64,000 nucleotides of DNA from Scatophagus argus (lineage: Eukaryota > Chordata > Actinopteri > Scatophagidae), in assembly GCF_020382885.2 (NCBI RefSeq), contig NC_058516.1, forward strand, positions 7,169,426 to 7,233,425. The letters are read 5' to 3'. Positions within the stretch are counted from its first letter, which is position 1. Each line of letters starts with the position of its first letter. The notes below the pieces were generated by a model, which was not told where the DNA came from, made no database searches, and saw only the letters and a program-made list of their open reading frames with translations. This document shows positions 33,075 through 43,900 of the stretch, piece after piece. A program made the position numbers and the translations under genes.

Positions 33075-35934
33075 ATGGCTTTGACGACAGCGTTAAGGAG
33101 AGTGGCTCACGTAAGTGTACGGGACTGGAGGACGACGGCGGCGGCAGCAGCAAGTTGGGGTGCCCGGCTGACTGCTCGGAGGAGTTTTAGCAGCGGCGCA
33201 CAGTGTTTAAGGTGAGTAACTGTGACTGTTGTGTTCACATGTAAATGCAAGTTTGAATGGAGCGATGACGTTGTGTGCGGTCCTGACAACAGGTGACATT
33301 AATAAACAACACACGGCCGGCACAATTGGAGCTGGAATGTTGTATTCAATTGAATTCAATGCAGTTTATTTACGTAGCGCCAATTCCCAACAAAAGTGAT
33401 GTCATGACACTTTCCACTTAGAGCAGGTCTCCACCAAACTCTTTATATGCGTGGACAAGACAAGATGAACTTTATTGATCCCGCAGTGGGGAAAGTCACT
33501 TGTGAACGTGTAACCCAGTGACGGTGTGCGCTGTGGCAGTGGTGAGTGGCTTTATTTATTTCTTTTCTGTCTTAGTGTTAGCCGTGTGTTTGGGTAAAAG
33601 GCAAGCAAAACACGGGTGTTGACGTTGTCGCCGCAGGTGTGCCTGCGCGTCAATCACCGTGTCAGTGGGGAAGTGGTCCGTGCACCTGAAGGGAGTCGGA
33701 TTGAATTGGTTTGGAAAAATGGGTGAAGCGGTGCGCCCGGTTTGGATTTGGGCTTTCATGGGAGGGGTGTGTGTGTTTGCACGTTGGGCTAAGACTTCAC
33801 ACGGCCACAAGGCCGGGGTGATCCATCTCTCTGTCGAAGCGCAAGGCTTCGACCGAGGCAGGACCAAACAAGTTTTTCAATTGCGTAACGAGTGCTGACA
33901 CGGAGGTCGGGTTGAAGGTTGGTCCTGCGGGACTGCCCCCGAGCCCGTGTCGTTAAAAGAGAAGGTCTCCCAAACAACGATTTGGCGACGAGCCCGTGTT
34001 TGGCATTGGTCTTCCAGCCCCTGACGCGCTGTTTCCGGCGGTGCAGCGCTGAGTTGAGCAGTCGGGAGAGGGCGTCGGGCCGGGGGTGCGCTCGGCCGTA
34101 ACGCGGGCGTCTGTGGGAGGAAGCAGGCAGAGAGAGGAGCAGGGGAATGTGGCAGGAAGACAGTGAAGAAGAGGCGCTTACCGTGAGCGTGGGTGTGAAA
34201 TGGAAGTTAGTGCGGTGGCCTGCTGGCCTCGCTCGGTGGACTCGCGCAGGATGACTCGCAGGTCTTTACCCGAGATGGTCTTCACACGAGTGGCTGAACA
34301 CGACGACTGACACGCGGCTGACGCTTCCGCTGACGCTCCAGGGTGAGTGGCTTGTTTTATACCTGTGCCTTCAATTCCACGCGGCAATTAGCAATCACTC
34401 GCGCGCAGGTGAGGCCGTCCTCGCCAATTACTCTCACAATAGGCTTGATTGTGACTGCCCTGTCACGTGGGCCCTGGTCGACTGTGACTCTGTGCTTCCT
34501 CCTAATCGCATGAAGAATGTTTATCCTCGTCCCTCCTCAGGCTCCACACAAACACTCGCCGGCTGAGTGGCTGACTGCTCACTTTGTACAGCCGCACTGA
34601 AGCGCTTTGCCACACGTCCACTGAAAATGCTTTTCCTCATGTGTTCACATTCACTGGCTGTGATTATAAAGGAATTCTGATTGCAGGACATGTATAGCAG
34701 GACAGCGCTTCTACAAATGACACTAATGATTTCCCACCTGTGACCGCTAGAGGGCAGCGAAGTGACTGACTTTGCTACTGATGCATACATTTGAGCGTAC
34801 CAATATGTAGAAATGATCGCATCCTTTAGCCCTAAACCCCGTTCTTCTTAGAACATATCTACATTTCACTGCCACTTCTCCCATGGAAATAAAGCGACAA
34901 TTAGAAACGCAAAGCTTAAACGCCGCCTCTCTTTGTCCGTTTGTCTCTCAGGTCGGACAGCAAGGTGACCGTCCACTTCGTCAACAGAGACGGGGAGAAA
35001 ATCACAGTGAAGGGGTCCCCGGGAGACTCGCTGCTGGACGTCGTCATTAACGAGGACCTCGACATTGACGGCTTTGGTACGTAAGCACACACATGTTCAG
35101 CGGTTGCGCTGACAGTCTCGGCTTTGGATTGCTGTCACCGGCAGCCCGTCTCCCAGCTGTCCCGACGGCGCACGCGGTCACGGCGACGCTGGCTGAGGCT
35201 CAGGCTGAGGCTCATCCGTCACAGGACGGCTCTAACGGTTGGCGTGTGTGTCTTCAGGAGCGTGCGAGGGAACCCTGGCCTGCTCCACCTGTCATCTGAT
35301 CTTTGACGAGGACGTCTACAAGAAGCTGGGCCGAGTCACAGACGAGGAAATGGACATGCTGGACTTGGCTTACGGCTTGACCGACACGTAAGAACGCGCG
35401 CGCGCGCGCACACACACACGCCCCGACCTGTCCACTTTCTACTAAGGACGAATACACTGACTAAACAGCTTCAAATAGTTTTTGGATACTAAACGCTACA
35501 TCTCACTGTTGCACAGTATTATTGCATACAGTGAACGGTACCATTTCTAGGTTTTCTTGCCATACAACACAGGAGAATAGATGAGATCTTACATTTCCAT
35601 TGTTGTAGTCTGTCTCTGAGACTCTGCCCCTGTCTCCACCAGACCTGTTGACTCCACTCTCATCTTTCTTTCCTCCTCCTCCTCCTCCTCCTCCCATCTG
35701 TCCCCCTCTACCTCTCCCTCTTCTCAGTCTTTGTCTCACTCTCTGCCTCAGTGCTTGCTTGACACTTTCAAAAACTTAAGCATTTCAATATAAACACCGT
35801 TACATTTTTTTTGGCCTCCCCACAGATCTCGTCTGGGTTGCCAGATCTGCCTGACCAAGTCCCTGGACGGCATGGTGGCCAGGGTTCCAGAGAGCGTGGC
35901 GGACGTCCGACAGAGCAAAGACGGATCGTCTTAA
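33075..35934 (+). CDS. fdx1: Adrenodoxin, mitochondrial [2Fe-2S] ferredoxin
   Basis: Transfers electrons from NADPH-adrenodoxin reductase to mitochondrial cytochrome P450s (such as CYP11A1) in steroid synthesis, and also supports protein lipoylation; acts in the mitochondrial matrix (family knowledge). Exons 33075-33211, 34952-35076, 35258-35387 and 35826-35934 give 166 residues. Residues 1 to about 45 form an Arg/Ala/Ser-rich import presequence; the core starts near [18 protein letters not shown]. The cluster ligands are C90, C96, C99 and C136 ([11 protein letters not shown], then LGCQIC), with the C-x5-C-x2-C-x36-C spacing of vertebrate adrenodoxin. The partner-binding acidic helix ([14 protein letters not shown]) is intact with D120 and D123. 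The C-terminus ([16 protein letters not shown]) matches FDX1 rather than FDX2. Adjacent arhgap20 repeats the human 11q22 order. Confidence 0.97.
33343..33452 (+). repeat. Teleost interspersed repeat fragment (ttcaat...gcgccaatt type)
   Basis: An AATTCAAT-rich start, then cagtttatttacgtagcgcc, aattcccaacaaaagtgatg, a cacttt block and gagcaggtct. I recognise this order from a repeat scattered through many fish genomes (cagttttatttatatagcgc and so on). It lies in fdx1 intron 1. Family name not assigned. Confidence 0.7.
33455..33504 (-). mobile_element. 3' tail of a fish LINE-like element
   Basis: Read on the minus strand it is actttccccactgcgggatc followed by aataaagttcatcttgtctt, the common 3' end of fish non-LTR retroelements. 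Only the tail is present; no reverse transcriptase is seen. It abuts the previous repeat. Confidence 0.65.
34182..34361 (-). promoter_or_regulatory. Candidate minus-strand TATA promoter and leader exon in fdx1 intron 1
   Basis: A clean TATAAAA box lies at 34361-34355 on the minus strand. A start 25-30 bases downstream (about 34330) would give an exon ending in CTCACG|gtaagc at 34182. The exon is GC-rich and has no ATG, so it could be a 5' UTR exon. The next minus-strand acceptor with a coding exon is the lectin signal-peptide exon at 31186, making this a possible alternative lectin promoter; a non-coding RNA is the other option. Confidence 0.35.
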
Positions 35935-36554
35935 CCGGAAACCCGCGAGACGGTGCGTCACTCCCCGGTCACAACCGAGGCGGCGACGGGTGGTAGGTGT
36001 CGTTCTGCCGCGCTGTCGTCTCCCAAGTCGCAGACAACCACAGCCAGCGCTCCGTGACCAGGTCGCAACGGTACAGCACGACGACGCCAGCAAAGACAAA
36101 ATCACTTCTGATCAAGTACAACTGCAACTTGCACTGTTGTCCAATAGTTACAAAAGTCAAATCATTAAAAACTAAAGACAAACCTGGAATATCGTATGTT
36201 GTAATTTCCCTGTTAATCTGCCCACGCCGAAGGTTTGTCCGTGTTTAGTCGCTGCCAAAAACATGTTCACTCATCACGTCACAAACCGAGCACCAGCACG
36301 TCGGCTCACGTCACTGCTGTACACCTCTGACATGTTTGCTGACTGAGAAAACTAACGCTTGTCGACACCTTACGCGGTTTGCTCGTGCCCACGGCCCCTC
36401 GGCCTCCCGCCTCCCACCTGTTTTATCGTAGCCTACTTACATATGTGCTCCTGCTGCTGTTGGTTTGATTGAATCCCTCTTGTAACCATACAATCACATC
36501 ACTTATTGTACATATCGGCAGCGCGCACGCATTTGTGTGTAGAGTTAACATACC

Positions 36555-36560
36555 AATAAA
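36555..36560 (+). promoter_or_regulatory. Poly(A) signal AATAAA for fdx1
   Basis: AATAAA about 620 bases after the fdx1 TAA, followed by A-rich sequence. An earlier ATTAAA near 36164-36169 could serve a shorter transcript. The oppositely oriented arhgap20 signal begins about 107 bases to the right. Confidence 0.65.
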
Positions 36561-36666
36561 AAAACAACACAAAAAAACGTATCCTGTTTCCGACCTTTTT
36601 CATGCCGGTGACCGCAAATGTAAACCTATAATTACGTCACGTTGATCACATTGTCAATCATATGTC

Positions 36667-36672
36667 TTTATT
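36667..36672 (-). promoter_or_regulatory. Poly(A) signal AATAAA for arhgap20
   Basis: Minus-strand AATAAA about 1.18 kb past the arhgap20 stop (37847-37849). The interval 36650-37846 is then its AT-rich 3' UTR, with no other gene visible in it. The fdx1 signal lies just to the left on the opposite strand. Confidence 0.6.
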
Positions 36673-37846
36673 AGCAAATGCAGATTTTTACGCGTATTAA
36701 CAAATTAGATATATAGAAAGGAGGCAGACACAATATAATAAAGTGGCCGATTTAAACAAAGATTATAGCTGCAAAACATAAAGAGCTTAAACATGAACGT
36801 GTTGTTTCCCCTCCAGGGGTTATGTTTACATAGCAGAAATATTAGCACAGGACGCACGAGACAAGTTCAAATCAATACAGGCCTCAGTGACACCACATTA
36901 TTGGCAACACATGGAAAACGAGGATCACACTGACAAATGGAGCTTCTGCACCTATGTGTGGGATCACGTGGAATTTAAGTGACGTACCTCCAAAGACTAC
37001 ACTTGGCAAATAATACTAATGTTGTTCAGGACACTCTCAACAATTCCCATTTAAACTGCAAATAAAGATCTTAATTCAACTTGTGTAAATTTGGATCATA
37101 TTGCATAGATGCTAACAGTAACATGAACTGACGGCTCTCCACCTAAGCTATAATTACGATTGTTTAAACCATTACATAAGCTGTTGTTTACGTAGGAAAT
37201 TAATGTTCTTATTAAGTACCCATGCAGGAAAACGGTGACTGTCGTTTAGCCGACTACCAGCTGTGTAAAGTGGCTGCCTCTATCAAGCATCCTATGTGAT
37301 AATCACTGTTAACTATGATTGATTAGTTATTGAACCTTGCTGTCAGGCTTGCCCATCATCTAATCTGTTTCACAACCTTTACAGTGTGTGCCGTAAAACT
37401 GCTTGGATCCTAACATAATTCTGCTCTGAAGACAAAAAATAACAAAAACATTAACTCCTTAAATTAGCTGTCACGTAACACATTTGCACAAATTACAGCA
37501 ATTGTTCAAGGTGAACAAAAGGCAACAGCAGGTCACTTTAATTGGCAGGTTTCAACTTTGGCCTGATTTCAATGACAATGCATCTGCTTACTCTGTAATA
37601 AATGCATTACTTCAACTTAAACAAGGTCACAAAGCTGTATTCTTTCCGCATGCGTACATCTAGTCTTGAGGACATTCAAGCAAAAATGTTCATTCCCTTA
37701 ATGGCAATAAGCTCTACGCAAAGTTTAAAGCTAGTCTCGCGACAAACTACTACGATGTCTGATGAACGAGTGAAAAGCGGCCGCCTTTGAGGTGGTGCGT
37801 ACGGCGGCTATGTCGGAAGCGGCGGTGTGATTTGTGTTGCTCACAG

Positions 37847-40800
37847 TCAGACGTAGGACTCTTCGGCGAACAGAAGCTGGTCAAAGTCTGGTTCCGCCGT
37901 GGGGTCGGTGCATCTCTTCAGCCACTCCCGGCGACTCTCCACCAGGGCGAGCGCCACCTGCTGGCTGCTCTGGGGGTTGCTGCACGGGTGAGAGGAGAAG
38001 TAGTCCCGCACCGCTTTGGTGGCGTAGGGCGAGAGGCAGAAGCGGGACTCCGTCGTCCCCGCCGGCGAGTCCACCTCGGTAACTTTCAGTCCCGGGTCGC
38101 TGGGCAGCCTCGCTCGGGTGAAGGCTCGTTCCGCGACCTGCCGCCCGGGTTCCGACCCCCGGCGCTGGTACGGCCCGGCGTTGCATTGCTCCTCCGTGGA
38201 GCGAGACTTGCTTTGCTTGAACAGAGACAGAGATGGCCCGCTCATCCTGTAAAACAGAGATGGCGATGGCTGCTTCAGCTCACTGGCTTCACTTCCTGCT
38301 GCACACCTGTGGTTGGCGGTGCCGCCCCCGGTGTTGGCATGGACGTCACTGAGCAGGGAGTCTGACGAATGGAACCAGGAGGACTTTGGAAGTTGGAGGC
38401 TCCCTGTGGAGCAGTGGTGGAAAGGAGGGCTCGAGGAGTCCCGTTTAAGTTGTCGGGACTTGCTGGACTCCTGGCCTGGCCTCCCCCCTGCGTGACCCCC
38501 TCCTTCCCCTGCATCTTTGGAGGTTCTGGATGAGTTGAGCTTGGACTGGTTGCTCGAGACCGCTTTCCCTTTTCCCCTCTCTGGGACGGCTTTCCCAAGA
38601 GTGAGCGACTTATCTGTGGCTCCTCCCTGTTTGGAGAAACAGAAAAAAATGTCAGCACTTACCACAAACCATGCAACACTTAAAGATCTCTGCTGGTACA
38701 CCCTGAGACGGGACGCGCCGCTACAGAAAAATGACCCCCGAGAGCACATATTGTTGACACCAAACTAACAGCCCTGAGCAGGAACATGTCAAAGGTCATC
38801 AACCACAAAGGACATCTGACTATTCTCTCCTATGTGCAGCTACCTGAGCCCGCTTCACTTACCAGGATGACTTGTCATTCTTACACTGTTTGAGTGTTAA
38901 TTAGACTTCCTGTACTGATGTTTCAAAACAAAAGCTGGAGGACGATTCTGCTATTTTAAACCCCCTCTCCAGTGTTTGTTTTGAAACATCAGTACAGGAA
39001 GTCTAATTAACACTACGAAACAGCACAGTGTAAGAATGAGTCAGGAAACTGAAGTTAGACTTGTATGACTGCAGTCTAGCTGTGCGTGGAAAATGTAATA
39101 ATGAATGAAAACATTAAGAAAACTCATAGCAGCAGAGGGGCCTGTATGATGTGACCGTGGAAATGTTTCCGTTAACAACTAAATAAAGGAACAGTTCCAA
39201 CATTAAAGTGATCTTTTTCCCATAGTGCCGTTTCTCCACTGAAATCGTTTCGGCCATACCGACTGTAGAGCTGTCCGCTTTACGCAATGGAATCAGATGG
39301 CACGTCGCTTGTACTGCCAAAAACTTTTTTGTATTTTTATTTAATTTTTTTTTTTTAATATTTAAAGCCATGTCTCACTCGAGAAAATCGTCTTGCTTAG
39401 TCAGTCCGCAGACCTCGTTGTGAGCCGTTTCATGTAGGAACTGTTTTCTTTCCGTATCCCTGCACAGAGGGAAATATGCCCCTGCTCGTGACGTTAGCCT
39501 CTCATCCGTGAGTGGGCGGGCGCTTCCTTCTGCACAGTGATGCCTAAAATATAATAGTTCCTGCATAACACTCCTCACAACAAGGTGTGTGGATACATTT
39601 GCATAACCATGTCACGCTCGAAAAAGACATTGACTTTTTTTTTTGCCATCTCGTTCCATTAAAACTAAGGGAAGGCATACATCTCCACAGCTCACACCTC
39701 CAAAACACACACCGACACTATTTCAGTGGCTGAACCGTCCTTCCCTCACTAATTAAAAACTAAAAGACTGAAAAATAGGAGACATATAATCAGCTGTGAT
39801 TAAACGGAGGCCGCAACGATTACTCTCATTAGTTTAACTTATTGTCAGTAGATGGTAAAAAGTGCCCGTGATGTCATCGTCTAGCTTAGTACTTTAAAAC
39901 ATTCAATTTACATTGTGTACATAAATTTTAATGACTTATCAAGCGCTTGGGACCATTAAACTTGTCAACCAACCAATACATGTAGCGGAGATAAGCGTGT
40001 AACATTTCTATTAGTACAAACTGGCATAAGTGTTTCAGATCCGTATTTGACACAAACGGTGCATATAATCTGCCATAGTCGCACTCGCCTCGGTCTTGGC
40101 TTCTTCTTCCCTCTCTGAGTTGTCCTGTTGGGTCAGCGACAGCCTCCGGCCTTTCTTCAGCCAAGAGTTTGGGTGGAGGCCTCGGCAGCCTTTCAAGTTC
40201 CCCCAGTTGAGTGGTTCTTTGGGTTCGGAGCCTTTCGCACATGTCTCCGGGTCCGCCTGTCCGCCGGAGGGCGGCCGCGGCTTGGTCGGGCGAAGTCCCC
40301 GTCTGGTTGTCCGATTGTGGTCGCTGCTCAGGGAGTCAGGAGAGTCCAGGGAATAGCGCGTTGGTGCGGGGGAGTTGGGGGTGGAGGAGAGGCTGGAGGA
40401 GCTCGCTTCCAGAGCTGCTGACCTCACGCCGGGCAGGGTCGACGCGGTCTCGCCTTGTGAGCGTGCGAGCACGTGGCCGCTCGGCTTCTCGGAAACCTCT
40501 TCTTCGTCCTCACCGGTGAGACCGTCGGAACTTCCCGAAACACGTGGCCCAAACTTGGCCACGTAGGCTATAGCCGGCTCCGAGCGCCGCCGCCGTCTGT
40601 GCGGACCGTCCGGGCCCGGGGAGTCCAGGGTGGAGGAGGTGTCGGCGGTCTGGGCATTCTGGCTGGGGCGGGAGATGCCCGTGTCCTGTCTCCTGCCTCT
40701 GCTTCTCCCCAGCGGACGTAAGTTCGGGCCGCTGGGGCTGTCGCTTTCGGTCTGGTGCGTATCTGGGTCGGTGTCTTGGTCGTAGTCGCTGAACGTGAGG

Positions 40801-40939
40801 ATGGAGTCCAGGCTGCCTTGCAGTGGTTTGGGTCTAAGGTGCCTCCTGCTGCTGAAACCCGGAGATCCGCCGCTGCCGTTGTCCAGCTCGTTCTCTAGAC
40901 TGTCGTAGGATGAGTCGGTCAGAGGGTACAGCCAGGAGT
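37847..40939 (-). CDS. arhgap20: arhgap20 exons 15-16, disordered C-terminal tail
   Basis: Exons 40939-40089 and 38626-37847, residues about 572-1114. The tail opens with DSSYDSLENELDNGSGG and SILTFSDYDQDTD, both recognisable in human ARHGAP20, then becomes Ser/Pro/Arg-rich (RRRRRSEPAIAY matches the human HRRCSEP repeats). It ends FDQLLFAEESYV. The junction between the two exons is phase 0 only if a GC donor after 40089 is used; the available GT donors give a stop or the wrong frame. The last exon contains a possible 60-base in-frame intron (38247-38306). Confidence 0.82.
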
Positions 40940-43900
40940 CTGATGGCCCACATGCACGAGAGAAAAACATGTCTGAGGACAGCAACAAACAGACTGCTTG
41001 CAAAAACAACAAACTTAAATCCTTCCTGGAGAGTTTTCTCTATTCCGTCCAGAACGTTTTATGATTGGCTTTTAAAGAAACAATGAAATAAAAATCTCAT
41101 TTTCTAACTTCTAGTCATCCATACAGTTAGTTCTTCTTAGATGCCAGACATGTCAAAAATTACAACTTGATCCCAAAATGCCCATTTTTAAGTCTCATGT
41201 GCATAGCGGTTCAATAAATGTGATTTGAGCTATTTAGCCATTAGCTCATGGGTCAGCTGAGGTCTAAGAGATCGTCGACTGCTTCCAACAGAACCTTCGT
41301 AATGTATACAGGAAATAGACTGACTAAACATAAAACACACAGTCACGGTTCACTTGTTTCTGTACCTGATCCCACGTCATCGCTGTTCAGCCTCTGCGGT
41401 GGCCCTCCGAACAGGGAGGATGGATCCTCTCCCAGAATCTGCTCACAGTGCTCGATCATGAACTTCACCAGCTCGCAGACCTGCGGCCGACGAGAGGAAA
41501 ACAGAGAGGCCCGTATTTCACGAGTGTAACGGCTGTTTTTGTCAGTGTCCAGACTTAGCAGTCCTGTCCCTGGCTTTCACCACGTAAAGTGCATCGTTTG
41601 TGAGCAGCCGCTTGCGTTACAACGCTTAATACTTTCAGAACAAAATGTCTAATACCGGTCGTTATCTCTGGAGTTTGCTCTGTTCCTGTCAAACTGTTCC
41701 GAACGGGAGGTTTTAGCCTTTTAGAAAGCTGACTGTGAAACATTCCTAACAGAGGAGCTCGATGTGGCTAAGACGCGTTAAAATGCACTTACTAACGGGA
41801 AGAAACCAACACAAAAAACAACATTGGGTCGGCAGTTCAGGCGGCTCAGCATTTCTGTGAATGATACTTCTAACGCAAAATAATACAATATGCTCTATTA
41901 CTCAATATGCTATAAATTAGATTTCAGATCATGAGGTTTTTCCAAAATTTTCAGTTCCAAATCAGAGGAGTGGCCTTCGTCCTGATCCCAGGTCAGTAGC
42001 AGTTAATAAGGTAAATGTAGGCATGTGGTTCGCTATTGTTTCTTAGGTTTTTTTGTTTGTTTTCACGGCCTGCATGCAGCACTAACAAACTCCTCTTTGT
42101 TGCTGAGCTGTGACATGGCTTAGACAGGCTGATTTAACCGTGTTGCAACGAGCCTGGTTGACAAAGTCATTACAGCAGGAGCAGCCAACTCTATTTAGGT
42201 CTGGGCCAGACTCCACAATGTGTCACACTGATATTCAACCCCAAAACTTAAGTCTTAAGCTTCAAACACTGATTCCACTCTAAGGTGGCTGTAACAAACT
42301 GTTTCCCTGTTAGAAAAGTGATGAAAAACTACTGTACTGAAACTGTAACTCCTGTCGCTGAAGTATTTGCGCTCAACAAACGAAGCCGCTTTCTGCGGAG
42401 GTTCGCAGTCGGAATCTGCTGAAAAACCTGACCCGGTTCGTCGTTCGCCTTACCTTCCTAGTTCCTTCTCCCTCCACCTCAGGGCTGCAAGGCGCTCCGG
42501 GAGGCCAGAGCATGCTGGGAGCGATGCACACTGATAAATTGAAAGTCGTCATCTGGTTCTCCTGGGCGTTGCCCTGAATGCCGTTCAGCGTGGCCAACAG
42601 GTAGCGTAGCAGCAGGACGTTATCTTTGGGCAGGCGACAAATCATCCTGCAGGAAGAACGCCGAATCAGATACTGTTTCACACGCAAAGAGTGTGTGACA
42701 GTAAGCAAGACAGACTAACAGTGTGTATGGTTACCTCTTTATGTCCTGCACTTGTTCTTCCTCCTCCTCTTCTTCCTCCAGCACATCCATCCATTCTTCA
42801 TGCAGCTCACAGCACAGCAAGCTGCCTGGGATGCTGCGCAGGAAATCCTGAAAACACGCACCCGTCAGTCAGCCATGCCTGTGTTTTCTCTGGTTACGTC
42901 TGTCTGCAAATGTAACACTCACAATAAAGGCATACAAATGATTTCATGTTCATTACTGCTCTTTGTCCCTGAAACATCAGTGTTAGAGTGTTTCCACCTA
43001 TCACTTAAATGAACGTGTCTAAGACATTTTTAGTATTAAGGTAAGAGTACTGAATGTGCACTTCATGATGAAACCAGAGGAGACGAGTCCGGTGCTGTCG
43101 TGCGAACACGTGACACATTTAAGCACTCGTGCACAGAAGCTCTCTGTTTATCCCTCCAGATAATAACGGGTTATAATCCAGATCACATTATCAAGCCAAT
43201 CTGAACAGCTCGTCCTGCCACTGTAGCTGCGTACTGTGTCAGACGCGGGCTGAGTAGGATGGATGCAGATTAATTTTGTGCTTACAGATGTGGGTCAGTG
43301 AGGTGACTAACACAACGCACCTCTCAAGCTCAACAGGTAAGAGCCATGTTTTTAAAGACCCCAGGGTTCGGTCCGGGAAAGTGCTTCTTTCAAACCCGAG
43401 TGAGGTTTAAGTGAAGTGCGCACAAGCACATGCACACACGCACACACGCACACACACACACACAGGCGGTGTCATACCTTGAAGACTCCAGCAATGATAA
43501 AAACGTGGTCTCTTGTCAGAGGAAGTTGAAACTCTCCGCTGTCCAGACTGTCCCGCAGCTCCCTGACGGCCCGAGCCCCTGCCGGGCGACGGAAAATCCC
43601 CCGCGTCCATGAACCCTCGTGGTACAGAAACGTCAGCATGTCCTGGTCAGAGACGAGTGGAACAAAGGGACAGCGTTCCTGCTATTAGTACCTCAGCCTG
43701 TTTCTTGGACCGCAATCAAAAGTAAGTGATTTTTAAGCACGTGGGCAGCTGTTTGGTGGCTTGTTCTATAAACTGACATGCAGGACAAAACGTGCGCTCA
43801 TGTGAGCTAAATAAAGGAGCGGTCTTAATGTGGGAGGCTGCTGTCTGGATGTTAGACAGTGCATGTGTGATGTTACTGCTTTCTGCACGACAAATTAAAA

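Noticed and set aside
33659..33898. 79-codon ORF in fdx1 intron 1
   Set aside because: No homology recognised, and no splice context connecting it to fdx1.
37787..38365. 192-codon plus-strand ORF
   Set aside because: Antisense to the GC-rich arhgap20 terminal exon; no recognisable domain, and the minus frame fits the gene model.
40096..40721. Overlapping plus-strand ORFs opposite arhgap20 exon 15
   Set aside because: GC-rich antisense shadows; composition is low-complexity Arg/Gly/Ser.
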